From: Cytobacillus sp. FSL H8-0458
GTDB taxonomy: Bacteria > Bacillota > Bacilli > Bacillales > Cytobacillaceae
Assembly (NCBI RefSeq): GCF_038002165.1
Contig: NZ_JBBOBR010000001.1
Coordinates: forward strand, 682,001-746,000
Reading direction: 5' to 3'
Length of the DNA: 64,000 nucleotides
Shown here: positions 42,501 through 51,028 of the stretch, piece after piece
Layout: each line of letters starts with the position of its first letter
Numbering within the stretch: the stretch's first letter is position 1
Translations under genes and position numbers: made by a program
The notes under the pieces: generated by a model
What the model was told of the DNA's origin: nothing
What the model saw: only the letters and a program-made list of their open reading frames with translations
Databases searched by the model: none

Positions 42501-42588
42501 ATTAGCAAAACCGGGCTTTATCGCATTTGATGAAAGAAGCTTCGAGGGCAAAATGCTTAATAAACTGCGTTATCTGGAATTCCGCTAA
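39523..42588 (+). CDS. 1,021-residue GNAT acetyltransferase fused to beta-sandwich domains
   Basis: The first ~150 residues are a GNAT domain: 'LLNVRPDYHGQKIGKMLVLK' gives the acetyl-CoA-binding turn and 'AVPLYKKCGFFWEDRDD' the end of the fold. The following ~870 residues are beta-rich. Residues ~230-450 look like tandem Ig-like domains ('AELEMEVENNLEEDAVFHLS'). The C-terminal third ('WWNPWAGGMKTVPSQMSV', 'EYTQYYALLPGVPILAHWVK') recalls the galactose-mutarotase-like sandwich of sugar-active enzymes. There is no signal peptide. AGGAGG precedes the start. An amidohydrolase gene follows 10 nt later. I know no function for this fusion. Confidence 0.75.
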   Translation: MIQGTDKLIIAEYHEGFAAGIAKMWNLSRDSWGGDTSVMTEEQVKTKEANNGNIILYLALDGEEVVGYCGLKEDTGSLYIPLLNVRPDYHGQKIGKMLVLKALKKTIELGWPRLDLYTWPGNVKAVPLYKKCGFFWEDRDDTTHLMNFIPAVHQTQLLKPVLEKFDWYNSSLRDIEVKPDGIKENGFTFYEYKWRSGEVSARVRFERTGRGISLIETNEYLIELCKGHHEVIENEVQNFQLKLVNKTGNPVSFKAQGKNQGRVESMFEHDLTVESDAVISGQFIVHEGEEPSVWKTHPSLDVKVWVNGEECELRLGFLPKQPAKITAASKGNLRFLNQEAELEMEVENNLEEDAVFHLSFPESDLVELEKREYRIQLHKKERQLLKVPFTVKEHGFYQPEMSISAFKKNGEELSFICSPVGIPLKSFGEKFGGESTDYWHICNGICQVNIRKMDYKITAGRNESVNQPFAFFVPKLGKPYSTEFSKAKPLAAEWFTGDTAITFKLVFKSEAFPGILVTLYTSLYGEGLVKIWSELTNEGNKKYENLYLSQPLYHEMQHPYFPLENEVIEFSDVKELGFMEIPGESITENWFFANHNGDPIGFCWPKSAKSNPDGWQFYYQQETGCLEPGDRAVLAPGYLSIGAFRTWEELQQFAGVTAEPGKMVKNEKALIINGGNPVAKEQETAEFTLKAYRSSYLNGTMEIYLNEDKKLSANFGQQQELKVFKANFPIEGMKPLSLVKAEMTLDSGKTYVKDLLLMPRGEIRILTEEQSGKTVYTLDNGIISLKAAPDFYPGLFSLSYKENEWLDSSFPEPVAKGWWNPWAGGMKTVPSQMSVFSLLKEKSSAEFINVKDSYENEWSVLAIHTKVVHHSVWKGLEYTQYYALLPGVPILAHWVKVTDAGGKYLFNEKWITDIFLSGGSLKDLTLTLNDKGAESAYQAGVEEQSFVNIDGSRISSSRSPEKMYVMKSNDTEFLGAYMNKEAFEVISERKAGPLAKPGFIAFDERSFEGKMLNKLRYLEFR

Positions 42589-42598
42589 AGGAGATATT

Positions 42599-43453
42599 AT
42601 GAAAGTCATAGATGCACATATCCATTTTTCTGATATTAAATCATTTCATCATACTGCCGATAAACTCTCATTTGTAGATTATTCATATAATGGGCACCAA
42701 AAGGAGTTCCAAAATGCCAATGTAGTCCTGAGCATCGCAATGGGACTTACAGAAACAGATAACATGGGCTTTCCGGATTATGAATCAAGAACACCCATGG
42801 GTATAGACCTGGAAGACAAGGTGCCGGCTAATATTGTTTACTGTGCCGGCATCAATCCATATGATCTCAATGAAGGGGCTTTAGAAAGACTCGAAGAAGA
42901 CCTGCAGAAGCCTGCTGTTGTGGGCATTAAGATTTACCTGGGGTATTATCCTTTCTACGCCTATGATGAAGTATATGAACCTGTGTATGCACTCGCTGAA
43001 AAATATGGAGTTCCTGTTGTATTTCATACAGGGGATACATATTCGGAAAGGGGATTGCTTAAGTATTCTCATCCCCTGTCTATTGATGAGGTTGCTGTTA
43101 AACACCGGAATATCAATTTCATAATGGCTCATTTTGGAGATCCGTGGACACTGACCGGAGCTGAAATCATATACAAGAATCAGAATGTCTATGCCGATCT
43201 TTCAGGCATTATTGTTGGAACAGAAGAAGAATTGAAGAAGCGCAGTGATGGTCGATTTCTGGACCATCTGAGGCATGCTTTAGTGTTTGCAGATTCTTAC
43301 GATAAATTGCTTTTTGGAACCGATTGGCCGCTTGCGCCTGTAGGTCCTTATATTGAATTTATAAAAGAGTTCATACCTGAAGAGTTTCATGAGGATGTTT
43401 TTTACAATACCGCTATAAAGGTTTTTCCTAAAATCAAGCCTTTTCTGCCATAG
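42599..43453 (+). CDS. Amidohydrolase-2-family hydrolase
   Basis: The product has 284 residues from ATG 42,599, with AAAGGAGA upstream, 10 nt after the GNAT-fusion gene. It is a TIM-barrel metal-dependent hydrolase: 'VIDAHIHFSD' at the start (HxH metal ligands), 'VVFHTGDTY' and 'FIMAHFGDP' in the middle, and 'LLFGTDWPL' (Asp) near the end. Such enzymes hydrolyse or decarboxylate small ring compounds and lactones. Operon context suggests joint action with the GNAT/sandwich protein, possibly on a sugar derivative; this is inference. Confidence 0.88.
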   Translation: MKVIDAHIHFSDIKSFHHTADKLSFVDYSYNGHQKEFQNANVVLSIAMGLTETDNMGFPDYESRTPMGIDLEDKVPANIVYCAGINPYDLNEGALERLEEDLQKPAVVGIKIYLGYYPFYAYDEVYEPVYALAEKYGVPVVFHTGDTYSERGLLKYSHPLSIDEVAVKHRNINFIMAHFGDPWTLTGAEIIYKNQNVYADLSGIIVGTEEELKKRSDGRFLDHLRHALVFADSYDKLLFGTDWPLAPVGPYIEFIKEFIPEEFHEDVFYNTAIKVFPKIKPFLP

Positions 43454-43460
43454 AAACTGC

Positions 43461-43495
43461 GGCTGGGGGAGAAATCTTTCACTTCCAGCCCTTTA
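43461..43495 (+). terminator. Weak terminator-like hairpin
   Basis: GGCTGG (43,461-43,466) pairs with CCAGCC (43,485-43,490) over an 18-nt loop; the following CTTTAAATA is a poor T-run. Confidence 0.35.
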
Positions 43496-43550
43496 AATAG
43501 TCTTATTTACATACATACACGTATAAATATCTTAAAAGGGGGCATCTTTA

Positions 43551-44399
43551 ATGGTTAAAATTGCATGGGTAACAGACAGCACGGCTTTTTTAAATAATGA
43601 GTTAAGGAACCATCCTGACCTGTACCAGATTCCGATGACAATCATTATGGATGGCAGAGAATATACAGAGGGTGTTGATTTTTCACCTGAAGAACTTTAT
43701 GCGAGTTTAAAAACCCTGGATACCCCGGCTAAAACTTCCCAGCCATCCATCGGCGCTTTCAGGAATTTATACGAAAATCTGCAGAGGGATTATGACTGCA
43801 TCATCGCTGTGCTAGTATCGGCAAAGCTCAGCGGGACTGTTTCTTCCAGTGAACAGGCCGCCCAGCTGGTTGATATTCCGGTATACAGCCTGGACTCCAA
43901 GATATTATCATATCCTTTAACAAGATTAATCCTTAAAGGGATGGAATTGGCAGAGGCCGGATTGGATAGTAAAGACATTATCAGCGAGCTTAAGACGCTT
44001 CGCGATACGGGCGAAACATATGTCCTCATCGGCAGTCTTGAACAGCTTCATCGAAGCGGCAGGATGTCCGGAGTTCAATTTTTCCTGGGAAGCATGCTTA
44101 ATGTAAAGCCGATTATCTCAGTACATGATGGAGAATTAAGTGTCAGGGAGAAGGCCAGGAGCGAGAGAAAGGCAAAAGATAAGATTGTGAAGCTTCTGAG
44201 GAGCGCTCACGAGAGAAACCCGCTGAAGGAAGTATTCATCCTGTACGGTTTGCATCCGGAAGAAGCCGAGCTATGGAAGAAGGAACTTCAGGAAGAATTT
44301 ACGGGCATTGAATTTGGGTGCTATTCCTTAGGAGCCACCATTGGCGTCCACGCAGGAGAGCATACACTCGGCATCAGCTGGCTGAATGGCCTGGAATAA
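43551..44399 (+). CDS. DegV-family fatty-acid-binding protein
   Basis: The product has 282 residues. 'AWVTDSTAFLNNELR' and 'AKTSQPSIGAFRNLYENL' carry the family's TS-QPS fatty-acid-binding motif; 'GSLEQLHRSGRM' and 'LNVKPIISVHDGEL' complete the two-lobed fold. DegV proteins of the FakB type present fatty acids to the kinase FakA; no fakA is in the window. Ribosome binding site AAAAGGGGG. The gene stands alone and ends at a terminator. Confidence 0.93.
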   Translation: MVKIAWVTDSTAFLNNELRNHPDLYQIPMTIIMDGREYTEGVDFSPEELYASLKTLDTPAKTSQPSIGAFRNLYENLQRDYDCIIAVLVSAKLSGTVSSSEQAAQLVDIPVYSLDSKILSYPLTRLILKGMELAEAGLDSKDIISELKTLRDTGETYVLIGSLEQLHRSGRMSGVQFFLGSMLNVKPIISVHDGELSVREKARSERKAKDKIVKLLRSAHERNPLKEVFILYGLHPEEAELWKKELQEEFTGIEFGCYSLGATIGVHAGEHTLGISWLNGLE

Positions 44400-44415
44400 A
44401 TTATTATAAGCTCTG

Positions 44416-44453
44416 GTGCAGGAAATCAAATACTGGTTTTCTGCACTTTTTTT
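44416..44453 (+). terminator. Terminator of degV-family gene
   Basis: GTGCAG (44,416-44,421) pairs with CTGCAC (44,441-44,446), extended by an AAA/TTT pairing, followed by seven Ts. Confidence 0.8.
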
Positions 44454-44514
44454 GTCTTTTATTTAAATTGGCGGATTTCGCAAGGTTTTTTGCAAGTTGA
44501 ATATTATTTACTGT

Positions 44515-44561
44515 GTTGATTGGAGCGGAAAGCGGGCAGCCTGGAGTGGAAATCAACGGGC
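44515..44561. repeat. Dispersed intergenic repeat, copy 2
   Basis: It begins GTTGATTGGAGCGGAA and ends GGAAATCAACGGGC, the same ends as at 14,852-14,897, while the middle differs (AGCGGGCAGCCTGGAGT here). The ends can pair as GTTGATT/AATCAAC. Confidence 0.75.
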
Positions 44562-44646
44562 AACGTTGAAAGGGAACTCCCTTGCTATCGTTTCTTTTTG
44601 ACACTAATGTTAAAATGGACAGTGGAGTTTGAAAGCGGGTGAAATA

Positions 44647-45333
44647 ATGAAAGAAAATATAATACATATAACAGAAAAATTTGTCCGGGATACACTCGGG
44701 GATGATTCAACCGGGCATGACTGGCATCATATTGAGCGGGTGCGGAAAAATGCCCTTTACATAGCGAAAAGGGAACAAAAAGGAGATCCTTTTTTCATTG
44801 AAATGGCAGCCTTGCTTCATGATATACCTGATGCGAAGCTGAACACTTCCAGAGAAGCAGGGGACAGGAAACTGTCGGACTTTCTGCAGGAACTTGAAAT
44901 CACAGAGGAAGCATTCAGCAGTATTAAGGCAATCATTGATTCAGTTTCCTTTAATGGCGGCTATAACACCAGGATTTTAAGTGAAGAAGCCAAAATAGTC
45001 CAGGATGCGGACAGATTGGATGCGATCGGCGCCGTGGGAATTGCTAGAGCATTTGCCTACGGAGGCAAAAAAGGACAGCTGATTTATGATCCTGCCCTTA
45101 ATATCAGAAGAGAAATGACTGAAGATGAATACCGGAATGGCAGGTCGTCATCCATCAATCATTTTTACGAAAAGCTTTTGAAGCTGAAAGATCTGCTGAA
45201 TACTGACACTGCTAAGGAAATGGCAGAAGAGCGGCATGAGTTTATGGAACAGTTTCTGCATCAATTTTTTAAAGAATGGAATGGTAAGCATGAAGATGAT
45301 TTCTGTGGAAAATGTGACAAAAACCTATGGTGA
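44647..45333 (+). CDS. ypgQ: HD-domain phosphohydrolase YpgQ
   Basis: The product has 228 residues from ATG 44,647. Metal ligands of the HD fold are visible: His in 'GHDWHHIERVRKNA', the His-Asp pair in 'AALLHDIPDAKL', and Asp in 'VQDADRLDAIGAVGIAR'. B. subtilis YpgQ is reported to hydrolyse nucleoside triphosphates to monophosphate and pyrophosphate. The order ypgQ-ypgR-ilvD is preserved apart from an ABC-F gene inserted in between, whose start overlaps the ypgQ end by about 40 nt. Confidence 0.85.
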   Translation: MKENIIHITEKFVRDTLGDDSTGHDWHHIERVRKNALYIAKREQKGDPFFIEMAALLHDIPDAKLNTSREAGDRKLSDFLQELEITEEAFSSIKAIIDSVSFNGGYNTRILSEEAKIVQDADRLDAIGAVGIARAFAYGGKKGQLIYDPALNIRREMTEDEYRNGRSSSINHFYEKLLKLKDLLNTDTAKEMAEERHEFMEQFLHQFFKEWNGKHEDDFCGKCDKNLW

Positions 45334-47170
45334 GAAAGAACTTTTTAACAATATATCATTTACAATAGCTGAAAAAGAAAGGGCAGGACTGATCGGTGTA
45401 AACGGTACAGGAAAATCCTCCCTGCTGAAAGTGATCGCGGGGGTAGACCTGCCGGACTCAGGAGAAATAGTCAAACCGAGAGATTACACCATTTCATATT
45501 CAGCACAGCAGCCTGACCTGAATTATGATTTAACCGTTCTCGAGCAGGTATTTGCAGGAGATGCGCCAATTCTTGTGCTGCAGAGAGAATATGAACAAGC
45601 ACTGGTGAAGCTTAGCCGGCACCCTGAAGATCCAGCTGTCCAGGAAAGCCTTTTCGAACTTCAAAAAAGAATGGATACACTTAATGCCTGGGAAGTAAAT
45701 ACCGACGCCAAAACGATTCTCACTAAACTGGGCATTGAGGATTTCAGCAGAAAAATCGGTGAGCTTTCAGGAGGACAGAAAAAGCGCGTTGCACTGGCGC
45801 AAGCTTTGATCCAGTCACCAGACTTGCTGATTCTTGACGAGCCGACAAATCATCTTGATTTTGAATCGGTAAAATGGCTGGAAGAATATCTGGGCAGATA
45901 TAGGGGCGCACTTCTTCTAGTGACACATGACCGTTATTTCCTAGACAGGGTTACAAATAAAATGTTTGAGCTTGAGGGCGGAAATCTCTACAGCTATAAA
46001 GGGAATTATGCTGCATTCCTTGAAGCCAAGGCGATAAGAGAGGAAAATGAAGCAGCCACTATAGAAAAGCAGAAAAATCTGTTCAGAAGGGAACTTGAGT
46101 GGATCAGGAGGGGGGCAAAAGCCCGTACCACGAAACAAAAAGCCAGAATCCAGCGGTTTGAAACCCTTGACAGCCAGCTTGCCTCAGTTAAATCCTCTGA
46201 AAAATTGGATATGTCCCTAAGCGGCAGCCGTCTCGGAAAACAGGTATTTGAACTCGAAGCTGCTACAAAAAAGTATGGTTCCCAAACAATTCTGGATCAC
46301 TTTGATCTTCTCGTAAAACCGGGGGACAGAATAGGGATTATTGGAAGAAATGGGACAGGGAAATCAACGCTCCTTAACATATTGGCAGACAGAATTCCGC
46401 TCGACTCGGGTGAGCGCATTATTGGGCAGACAGTAAAAATTGCGTACTATACCCAGGAAAGCGAAGATATGGATGAGAGTAAACGCATGATCGAATACCT
46501 CAAAGAAACAGCTGAAGTAGTTGAAACTTCAGATGGAAAAACCATTTCTGCAGCTCAAATGCTGGAGCGTTTCCTTTTTCCTCCGTATACTCATGGCACC
46601 CCTATCCGCAAGCTTTCCGGCGGGGAAAAACGGAGGCTTTATCTACTGAAAATCTTAATGTCTGAACCTAATGTTCTTCTTCTTGACGAGCCGACCAATA
46701 ACCTTGATACCCAAACCCTGACGGTTCTCGAGGATTACCTTGATGATTTTCCCGGCGTAGTCATTACTGTTTCGCATGACCGCTACTTCCTGGATAAAGT
46801 GGCTGAGCAGCTGCTTGTGTTAAAAGGAGAGGGCAAAATCGAATCCTACTATGGAAATTACAGTGAATTTCTTGAAAGTGAAAATGCCAAACCGGTTCAG
46901 GAAATGGACCATGCCCCTAAAAAAACGAGGGAAACAAAACCGAAAAAGAAGAGAATGAGCTACAAAGAGAAGAAAGAATGGGAAGAAATAGAGGGAAAGA
47001 TTGAGGCTGCTGAAGCCCGTCTTGAAGTGATTTCCTCAGAAATGGCCAGCATCGGAAGTGACTTTGAAAAGGGCCAGGCCTTAGTAGAAGAAGAAACAAA
47101 GCTGAATGAAGAACTTGAATACTTGATTGAGAGATGGAGCTATCTATCAGAAGCAGCAGAAGATGAATAA
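45296..47170 (+). CDS. ABC-F ribosome-associated ATPase (YfmR/Uup-like)
   Basis: The product has 624 residues from ATG 45,296 (ATG 45,290 is also possible). Two ABC domains without membrane segments show Walker A 'GVNGTGKSS' and 'GRNGTGKST', ABC signatures 'LSGGQKKR' and 'LSGGEKRR', and Walker B 'LLILDEPTNHLD' and 'VLLLDEPTNNLD'. Between them lies the P-site tRNA interaction linker ('RRGAKARTTKQKARI'). A C-terminal coiled coil follows. The sequence is closest, by eye, to YfmR, which helps stalled ribosomes together with EF-P. A resistance-type ABC-F is less likely. Its start overlaps ypgQ. Confidence 0.9.
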   Translation: MISVENVTKTYGEKELFNNISFTIAEKERAGLIGVNGTGKSSLLKVIAGVDLPDSGEIVKPRDYTISYSAQQPDLNYDLTVLEQVFAGDAPILVLQREYEQALVKLSRHPEDPAVQESLFELQKRMDTLNAWEVNTDAKTILTKLGIEDFSRKIGELSGGQKKRVALAQALIQSPDLLILDEPTNHLDFESVKWLEEYLGRYRGALLLVTHDRYFLDRVTNKMFELEGGNLYSYKGNYAAFLEAKAIREENEAATIEKQKNLFRRELEWIRRGAKARTTKQKARIQRFETLDSQLASVKSSEKLDMSLSGSRLGKQVFELEAATKKYGSQTILDHFDLLVKPGDRIGIIGRNGTGKSTLLNILADRIPLDSGERIIGQTVKIAYYTQESEDMDESKRMIEYLKETAEVVETSDGKTISAAQMLERFLFPPYTHGTPIRKLSGGEKRRLYLLKILMSEPNVLLLDEPTNNLDTQTLTVLEDYLDDFPGVVITVSHDRYFLDKVAEQLLVLKGEGKIESYYGNYSEFLESENAKPVQEMDHAPKKTRETKPKKKRMSYKEKKEWEEIEGKIEAAEARLEVISSEMASIGSDFEKGQALVEEETKLNEELEYLIERWSYLSEAAEDE

Positions 47171-47177
47171 TGTCATG

Positions 47178-47204
47178 CCCGGGGGAATCTCCGGGTTATT
47201 TTTT
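47178..47204 (+). terminator. Terminator of ABC-F gene
   Basis: CCCGG (47,178-47,182) pairs with CCGGG (47,191-47,195), followed by TTATTTTTT. Confidence 0.7.
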
Positions 47205-47294
47205 ATAGTTAAAACAGCTAAAATGCCTCGAAATTCTCCTTATGTTAAAATAAAATCAGTTACCAGCGTGAATATATAAAAAAGGGTGATACTT

Positions 47295-48431
47295 TTGAAA
47301 ATAAAAGCAATCGAACCAACACCAAGTCCGAATACAATGAAGGTTATTCTTGATGAAGAGCTTCCAATGGGGAAAGCCAATAATTATAAAAAAGATAAAA
47401 AAGAAGGAGCTCCAAGGATCATCCTTGATATTCTTGAGATCGAAGGCATAAAAGGGGTTTACCATGTTGCTGATTTCCTGGCAGTAGAAAGAAATGCAAA
47501 ATATGATTGGAAAGAGCTGCTTCCTCAAGTTCGATCAGCATTTGGCGAGGAAGTGGAGAATGACGGTCCTGAAGAAAACGGCATAGATGAACATTTTGGT
47601 GAAGTTCAGGTTTTAGTTCAAATGTATAAAGGAATTCCGATGCAGGTGAAGCTGACTGACGGCACGGAAGAAAAGCGCTTCGGACTTCCTGAAAACTTTA
47701 TTAATGCCGTTGCAAAAGCTCAGGATCCCGCTGACAATGTTGTCATGGTCCGCAAATGGAAAGAATTTGGAGTCCGCTATGGAGATTTTGACCAAGTTGG
47801 CCACGATATTGTAGAGGAATTAATGGCTGCCTATCCGGAAGGAAGACTTCAGACCCTAGTGAAAACGGCTAACAACCCGGATAAAATGGAGGATAAGCAT
47901 GTGCGTTCTCTTCTAAAACTTTCAGCCGAAGATTTGGATTCACCTGATTGGCGGGAGCGCTATCAAAAACTCGAGCAGATGGATAATCCTGAACTTGAGG
48001 ACCTGCCTGTTCTTGAAAAAGCACTTAAAGATGAGAAGGCTTCAATTAGGAGACTTGCGACAGTTTATCTTGGAATGATTGAAGATAAAAATGTCCTGCC
48101 GCTCCTATACAAAGCATTAAAGGATAAAACGGTTACTGTAAGACGCACAGCAGGAGACTGTTTATCAGACTTGGGGTTTCCAGAAGCAATGGACGCCATG
48201 ACCGAAGCACTGCAGGATGACAGCAAGCTTGTGCGCTGGCGTGCGGCCATGTTCCTTTACGAAGTGGGAGATGAAAGAGCGCTGCCTGCTCTAAAGGCTG
48301 CCGAAGAGGACCCGGAATTCGAAGTCAGCCTGCAGATCAAACTGGCTATTGAGAGGATTGAGCATGGAGAAGAAGCAAAGGGTTCAGTTTGGAAGCAAAT
48401 GACTGAATCCCGGAATAAAGGTGAGAAATAA
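47295..48431 (+). CDS. ypgR: YpgR: Nfu-N/HEAT-repeat protein
   Basis: The product has 378 residues from TTG 47,295, with AAGGGTGAT upstream; the GTG at 47,286 is part of that site. The first ~85 residues ('IEPTPSPNTMKVILDEELP') are the scaffold-type Nfu N-terminal domain. A middle domain follows, then HEAT-like repeats from about residue 240 ('RLATVYLGMIEDKNVLPLLY', 'RWRAAMFLYEVGDERALPAL'). It matches B. subtilis YpgR, known in Staphylococcus as conserved virulence factor C. A role in iron-sulfur handling is suspected from the first domain; ilvD next door encodes an Fe-S enzyme. Confidence 0.88.
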   Translation: MKIKAIEPTPSPNTMKVILDEELPMGKANNYKKDKKEGAPRIILDILEIEGIKGVYHVADFLAVERNAKYDWKELLPQVRSAFGEEVENDGPEENGIDEHFGEVQVLVQMYKGIPMQVKLTDGTEEKRFGLPENFINAVAKAQDPADNVVMVRKWKEFGVRYGDFDQVGHDIVEELMAAYPEGRLQTLVKTANNPDKMEDKHVRSLLKLSAEDLDSPDWRERYQKLEQMDNPELEDLPVLEKALKDEKASIRRLATVYLGMIEDKNVLPLLYKALKDKTVTVRRTAGDCLSDLGFPEAMDAMTEALQDDSKLVRWRAAMFLYEVGDERALPALKAAEEDPEFEVSLQIKLAIERIEHGEEAKGSVWKQMTESRNKGEK

Positions 48432-48440
48432 TTCTAATTA

Positions 48441-48477
48441 AACCGCTCAGATTTTAGGCTCTGGAGCGGTTTTTTTA
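48441..48477 (+). terminator. Terminator of ypgR
   Basis: AACCGCTC (48,441-48,448) pairs with GAGCGGTT (48,464-48,471), followed by Ts. Confidence 0.88.
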
Positions 48478-48560
48478 TTGGAATTGATTAATTTAAAACT
48501 TATACGTATTACAGTTTCATTCATTTAAAGCGAAAAATTATATTAAATTTGTAATAATTA

Positions 48561-48589
48561 TTGAAATTATCCGAAAAAGGGTCTATATT
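48561..48589 (+). promoter_or_regulatory. ilvD: Sigma-A promoter of ilvD, with possible CodY-like site
   Basis: TTGAAA (48,561-48,566), a 17-nt spacer and TATATT (48,584-48,589) fit sigma-A. The segment AATTATCCGAAAAA overlapping the -35 and spacer resembles the CodY box AATTTTCWGAAAATT with four mismatches; this second reading is weak. Confidence 0.55.
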
Positions 48590-48681
48590 GAAAAGAAAAT
48601 ATTTGGGGGGGCAGGAGGTTAGTAATTTATTTCCATAGAATAAGAGATTATGAATCTAAAGTAAAACAGGAGGTACATACT

Positions 48682-50367
48682 ATGACTGGCTCACAGATGA
48701 GAAGTGATATGATCAAAAAAGGGACAGACCGGGCTCCGCACCGCAGCCTGCTGCGTGCAGCCGGAGTAAAGGAAGAAGATTTCGGAAAACCATTTATTGC
48801 TGTGTGCAATTCCTATATTGATATCGTTCCTGGCCATGTGCATTTGCAGGAATTTGGTAAAATCGTTAAAGAAGCAATCCGTGAAGCAGGCGGCGTTCCA
48901 TTTGAATTTAATACCATTGGTGTGGATGATGGAATTGCGATGGGCCATATCGGCATGCGCTATTCTCTGCCAAGCCGTGAGATCATTGCAGACTCACTTG
49001 AAACAGTTGTTTCTGCTCACTGGTTTGATGGAATGGTCTGTATCCCGAACTGCGATAAAATCACACCCGGAATGATGATGGGGGCATTAAGGGTTAATAT
49101 TCCAACCCTTTTTGTCAGCGGCGGCCCGATGAAAGCCGGCGTAGATTCAAGCGGAAAGCCATTATCCTTAAGCTCGGTGTTTGAGGGTGTAGGTGCCTTC
49201 GAATCCGGCCAAATAGACGAACAAAAGCTCCTGGAAATCGAGCAGGTAGCATGTCCGACATGCGGTTCCTGTTCAGGGATGTTCACTGCGAATTCCATGA
49301 ACTGCCTTGCAGAAGGACTGGGACTTGCACTGCCAGGCAATGGCACGATTCTGGCTGTATCAGAAGAAAGAAAAGAATTTGTTAAACGTTCAGCCAAGCA
49401 GCTGATGGAATTAATCAAGCAAGACATCAAACCGCGCGATATTGTTACCATTGATGCGATTGACAATGCATTTGCCCTGGATATGGCAATGGGCGGGTCA
49501 ACTAATACAGTTCTTCACACATTGGCGCTTGCTCACGAAGCTGAAATTGAATATCCGATTGAACGAATCAATGAGATCGCCAATCGGGTTCCGCATTTAG
49601 CCAAGATCGCTCCTGCATCAGATTATCATATTGAAGATGTTCATAATGCGGGTGGGGTGAGTGCAATTATCAATGAATTGCTTAAAAAGCCGGACGCCCT
49701 AAATGGAGACTGTCTGACAGTTACCGGAAAGCCGCTAAGGGAGAATGTAGCAGGCAGTGAGATTTTGGATAAAAATGTAATCCGGACTCTGGAGAATCCG
49801 CACTCTGAACGCGGAGGGCTGGCAGTTTTATTTGGGAATCTAGCTCCTGAGGGATCAATTATAAAAGTGGGTGCAGTAGATGAGTCAGTAGGAGGATACC
49901 ATAGAGGGCCAGCCATCTGCTTTGATTCGCAGGAAGATGCACTATCCGGAATCATTACTGGCAAGGTGCAGGAAGGCCATGTTGTTGTCATTCGTTATGA
50001 AGGTCCTAAAGGCGGCCCTGGAATGCCTGAGATGCTTGCACCGACTTCGCAGATAGTCGGCCGTGGCCTGGGTGCAAAGGTCGGCCTGATTACAGATGGC
50101 CGTTTCTCGGGTGCTTCCCGCGGCATCAGCATTGGGCACATCTCGCCGGAGGCTGCTGAAGGCGGCCCTATTGCATTTGTGGAAAATGGAGACATCATTG
50201 AATTGGATTTGAACAATCGTACAATAAATCTGGAAGTTTCAGATGAAGAATTCGAAAAGCGCAAAGCCAATTGGAAAGGCTTCGAACCAAAGGTTAAAAA
50301 AGGGTATCTTGCCCGTTATTCGAAGCTTGTCACCAATGCCAGCACAGGCGGCGTTATGAAAATCTAA
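48682..50367 (+). CDS. ilvD: Dihydroxy-acid dehydratase
   Basis: The product has 561 residues, full length for IlvD. Fe-S cluster cysteines lie in '[15 protein letters not shown]' and '[18 protein letters not shown]', and the C-terminal '[20 protein letters not shown]' completes the active site. It dehydrates dihydroxy-isovalerate and dihydroxy-methylvalerate in valine/isoleucine (and pantothenate) synthesis. Ribosome binding site AGGAGGT. The gene has its own promoter and terminator, as in B. subtilis where it is separate from the ilv-leu operon. Confidence 0.97.
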   Translation: MTGSQMRSDMIKKGTDRAPHRSLLRAAGVKEEDFGKPFIAVCNSYIDIVPGHVHLQEFGKIVKEAIREAGGVPFEFNTIGVDDGIAMGHIGMRYSLPSREIIADSLETVVSAHWFDGMVCIPNCDKITPGMMMGALRVNIPTLFVSGGPMKAGVDSSGKPLSLSSVFEGVGAFESGQIDEQKLLEIEQVACPTCGSCSGMFTANSMNCLAEGLGLALPGNGTILAVSEERKEFVKRSAKQLMELIKQDIKPRDIVTIDAIDNAFALDMAMGGSTNTVLHTLALAHEAEIEYPIERINEIANRVPHLAKIAPASDYHIEDVHNAGGVSAIINELLKKPDALNGDCLTVTGKPLRENVAGSEILDKNVIRTLENPHSERGGLAVLFGNLAPEGSIIKVGAVDESVGGYHRGPAICFDSQEDALSGIITGKVQEGHVVVIRYEGPKGGPGMPEMLAPTSQIVGRGLGAKVGLITDGRFSGASRGISIGHISPEAAEGGPIAFVENGDIIELDLNNRTINLEVSDEEFEKRKANWKGFEPKVKKGYLARYSKLVTNASTGGVMKI

Positions 50368-50377
50368 ATATACTAAA

Positions 50378-50408
50378 GAAAGCCGGTCTTTTAGGACCGG
50401 CTTTCTTT
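50378..50408 (+). terminator. Terminator of ilvD
   Basis: AAAGCCGGTC (50,379-50,388) pairs perfectly with GACCGGCTTT (50,395-50,404), followed by a short T-rich run. Confidence 0.88.
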
Positions 50409-50514
50409 GAATTAGCTGCGTTATGACGAGAACCGGCATAGAAAAATTGCATAAAGATCGTGTGATATAGTATGCTTACTTTACAAAATGCACGTTAAGG
50501 AGGAGGCAAATCTT

Positions 50515-50949
50515 ATGTCAATGGCATATGAAGAATATATGAAACAAATGGTGAAGCCGATGCGTGAGGAGCTTGTACAGGCAGGCTTTAAAGAGCTTAC
50601 GGCTTCAGAAGATGTAGAGAAATTCATGGAAAACCTTGAAGGAACAGCTCTTGTTGTCGTGAATTCAGTTTGTGGCTGTGCCGCTGGTCTTGCCCGTCCT
50701 GCAGCAACACAGGCTGTTTTGAGAAGTAAAAAGAAACCGGATCATCTGGTCACGGTTTTTGCAGGACAGGACAAAGAAGCAACAGCCAAAATGCGCGAGT
50801 ACTTTGATGGATATGAGCCTTCATCACCTTCTATGGCTCTTTTAAGAGGGAAGGAAGTTGTGCACTTCATTCACCGTCATGATATCGAAGATCATTCCAT
50901 GGAAGCAATCATGGAGAATCTGCTTGCAGCTTTTGAGGCGAATTGCTGA
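50515..50949 (+). CDS. brxA: Bacilliredoxin BrxA (YphP)
   Basis: The product has 144 residues from ATG 50,515, with AAGGAGGAGG upstream. The thioredoxin-like fold carries the active site Cys53-Gly-Cys55 in 'VNSVCGCAAGLARPA' and the C-terminal cysteine typical of BrxA. Bacilliredoxins remove bacillithiol from S-bacillithiolated proteins under oxidative stress. Its place next to ilvD is that of yphP in B. subtilis, distinguishing it from BrxB. Confidence 0.95.
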   Translation: MSMAYEEYMKQMVKPMREELVQAGFKELTASEDVEKFMENLEGTALVVVNSVCGCAAGLARPAATQAVLRSKKKPDHLVTVFAGQDKEATAKMREYFDGYEPSSPSMALLRGKEVVHFIHRHDIEDHSMEAIMENLLAAFEANC

Positions 50950-50972
50950 GAATATAAAGCTTAAACCAAAGA

Positions 50973-50997
50973 GGGTGTCTGCTGGCACCCTTTTTTT
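50973..50997 (+). terminator. Terminator of brxA
   Basis: GGGTGTC (50,973-50,979) pairs with GGCACCC (50,984-50,990, one G-T), followed by seven Ts. Confidence 0.85.
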
Positions 50998-51028
50998 ATA
51001 GCAATTTCAGGGAATCAGGTGAACATAA

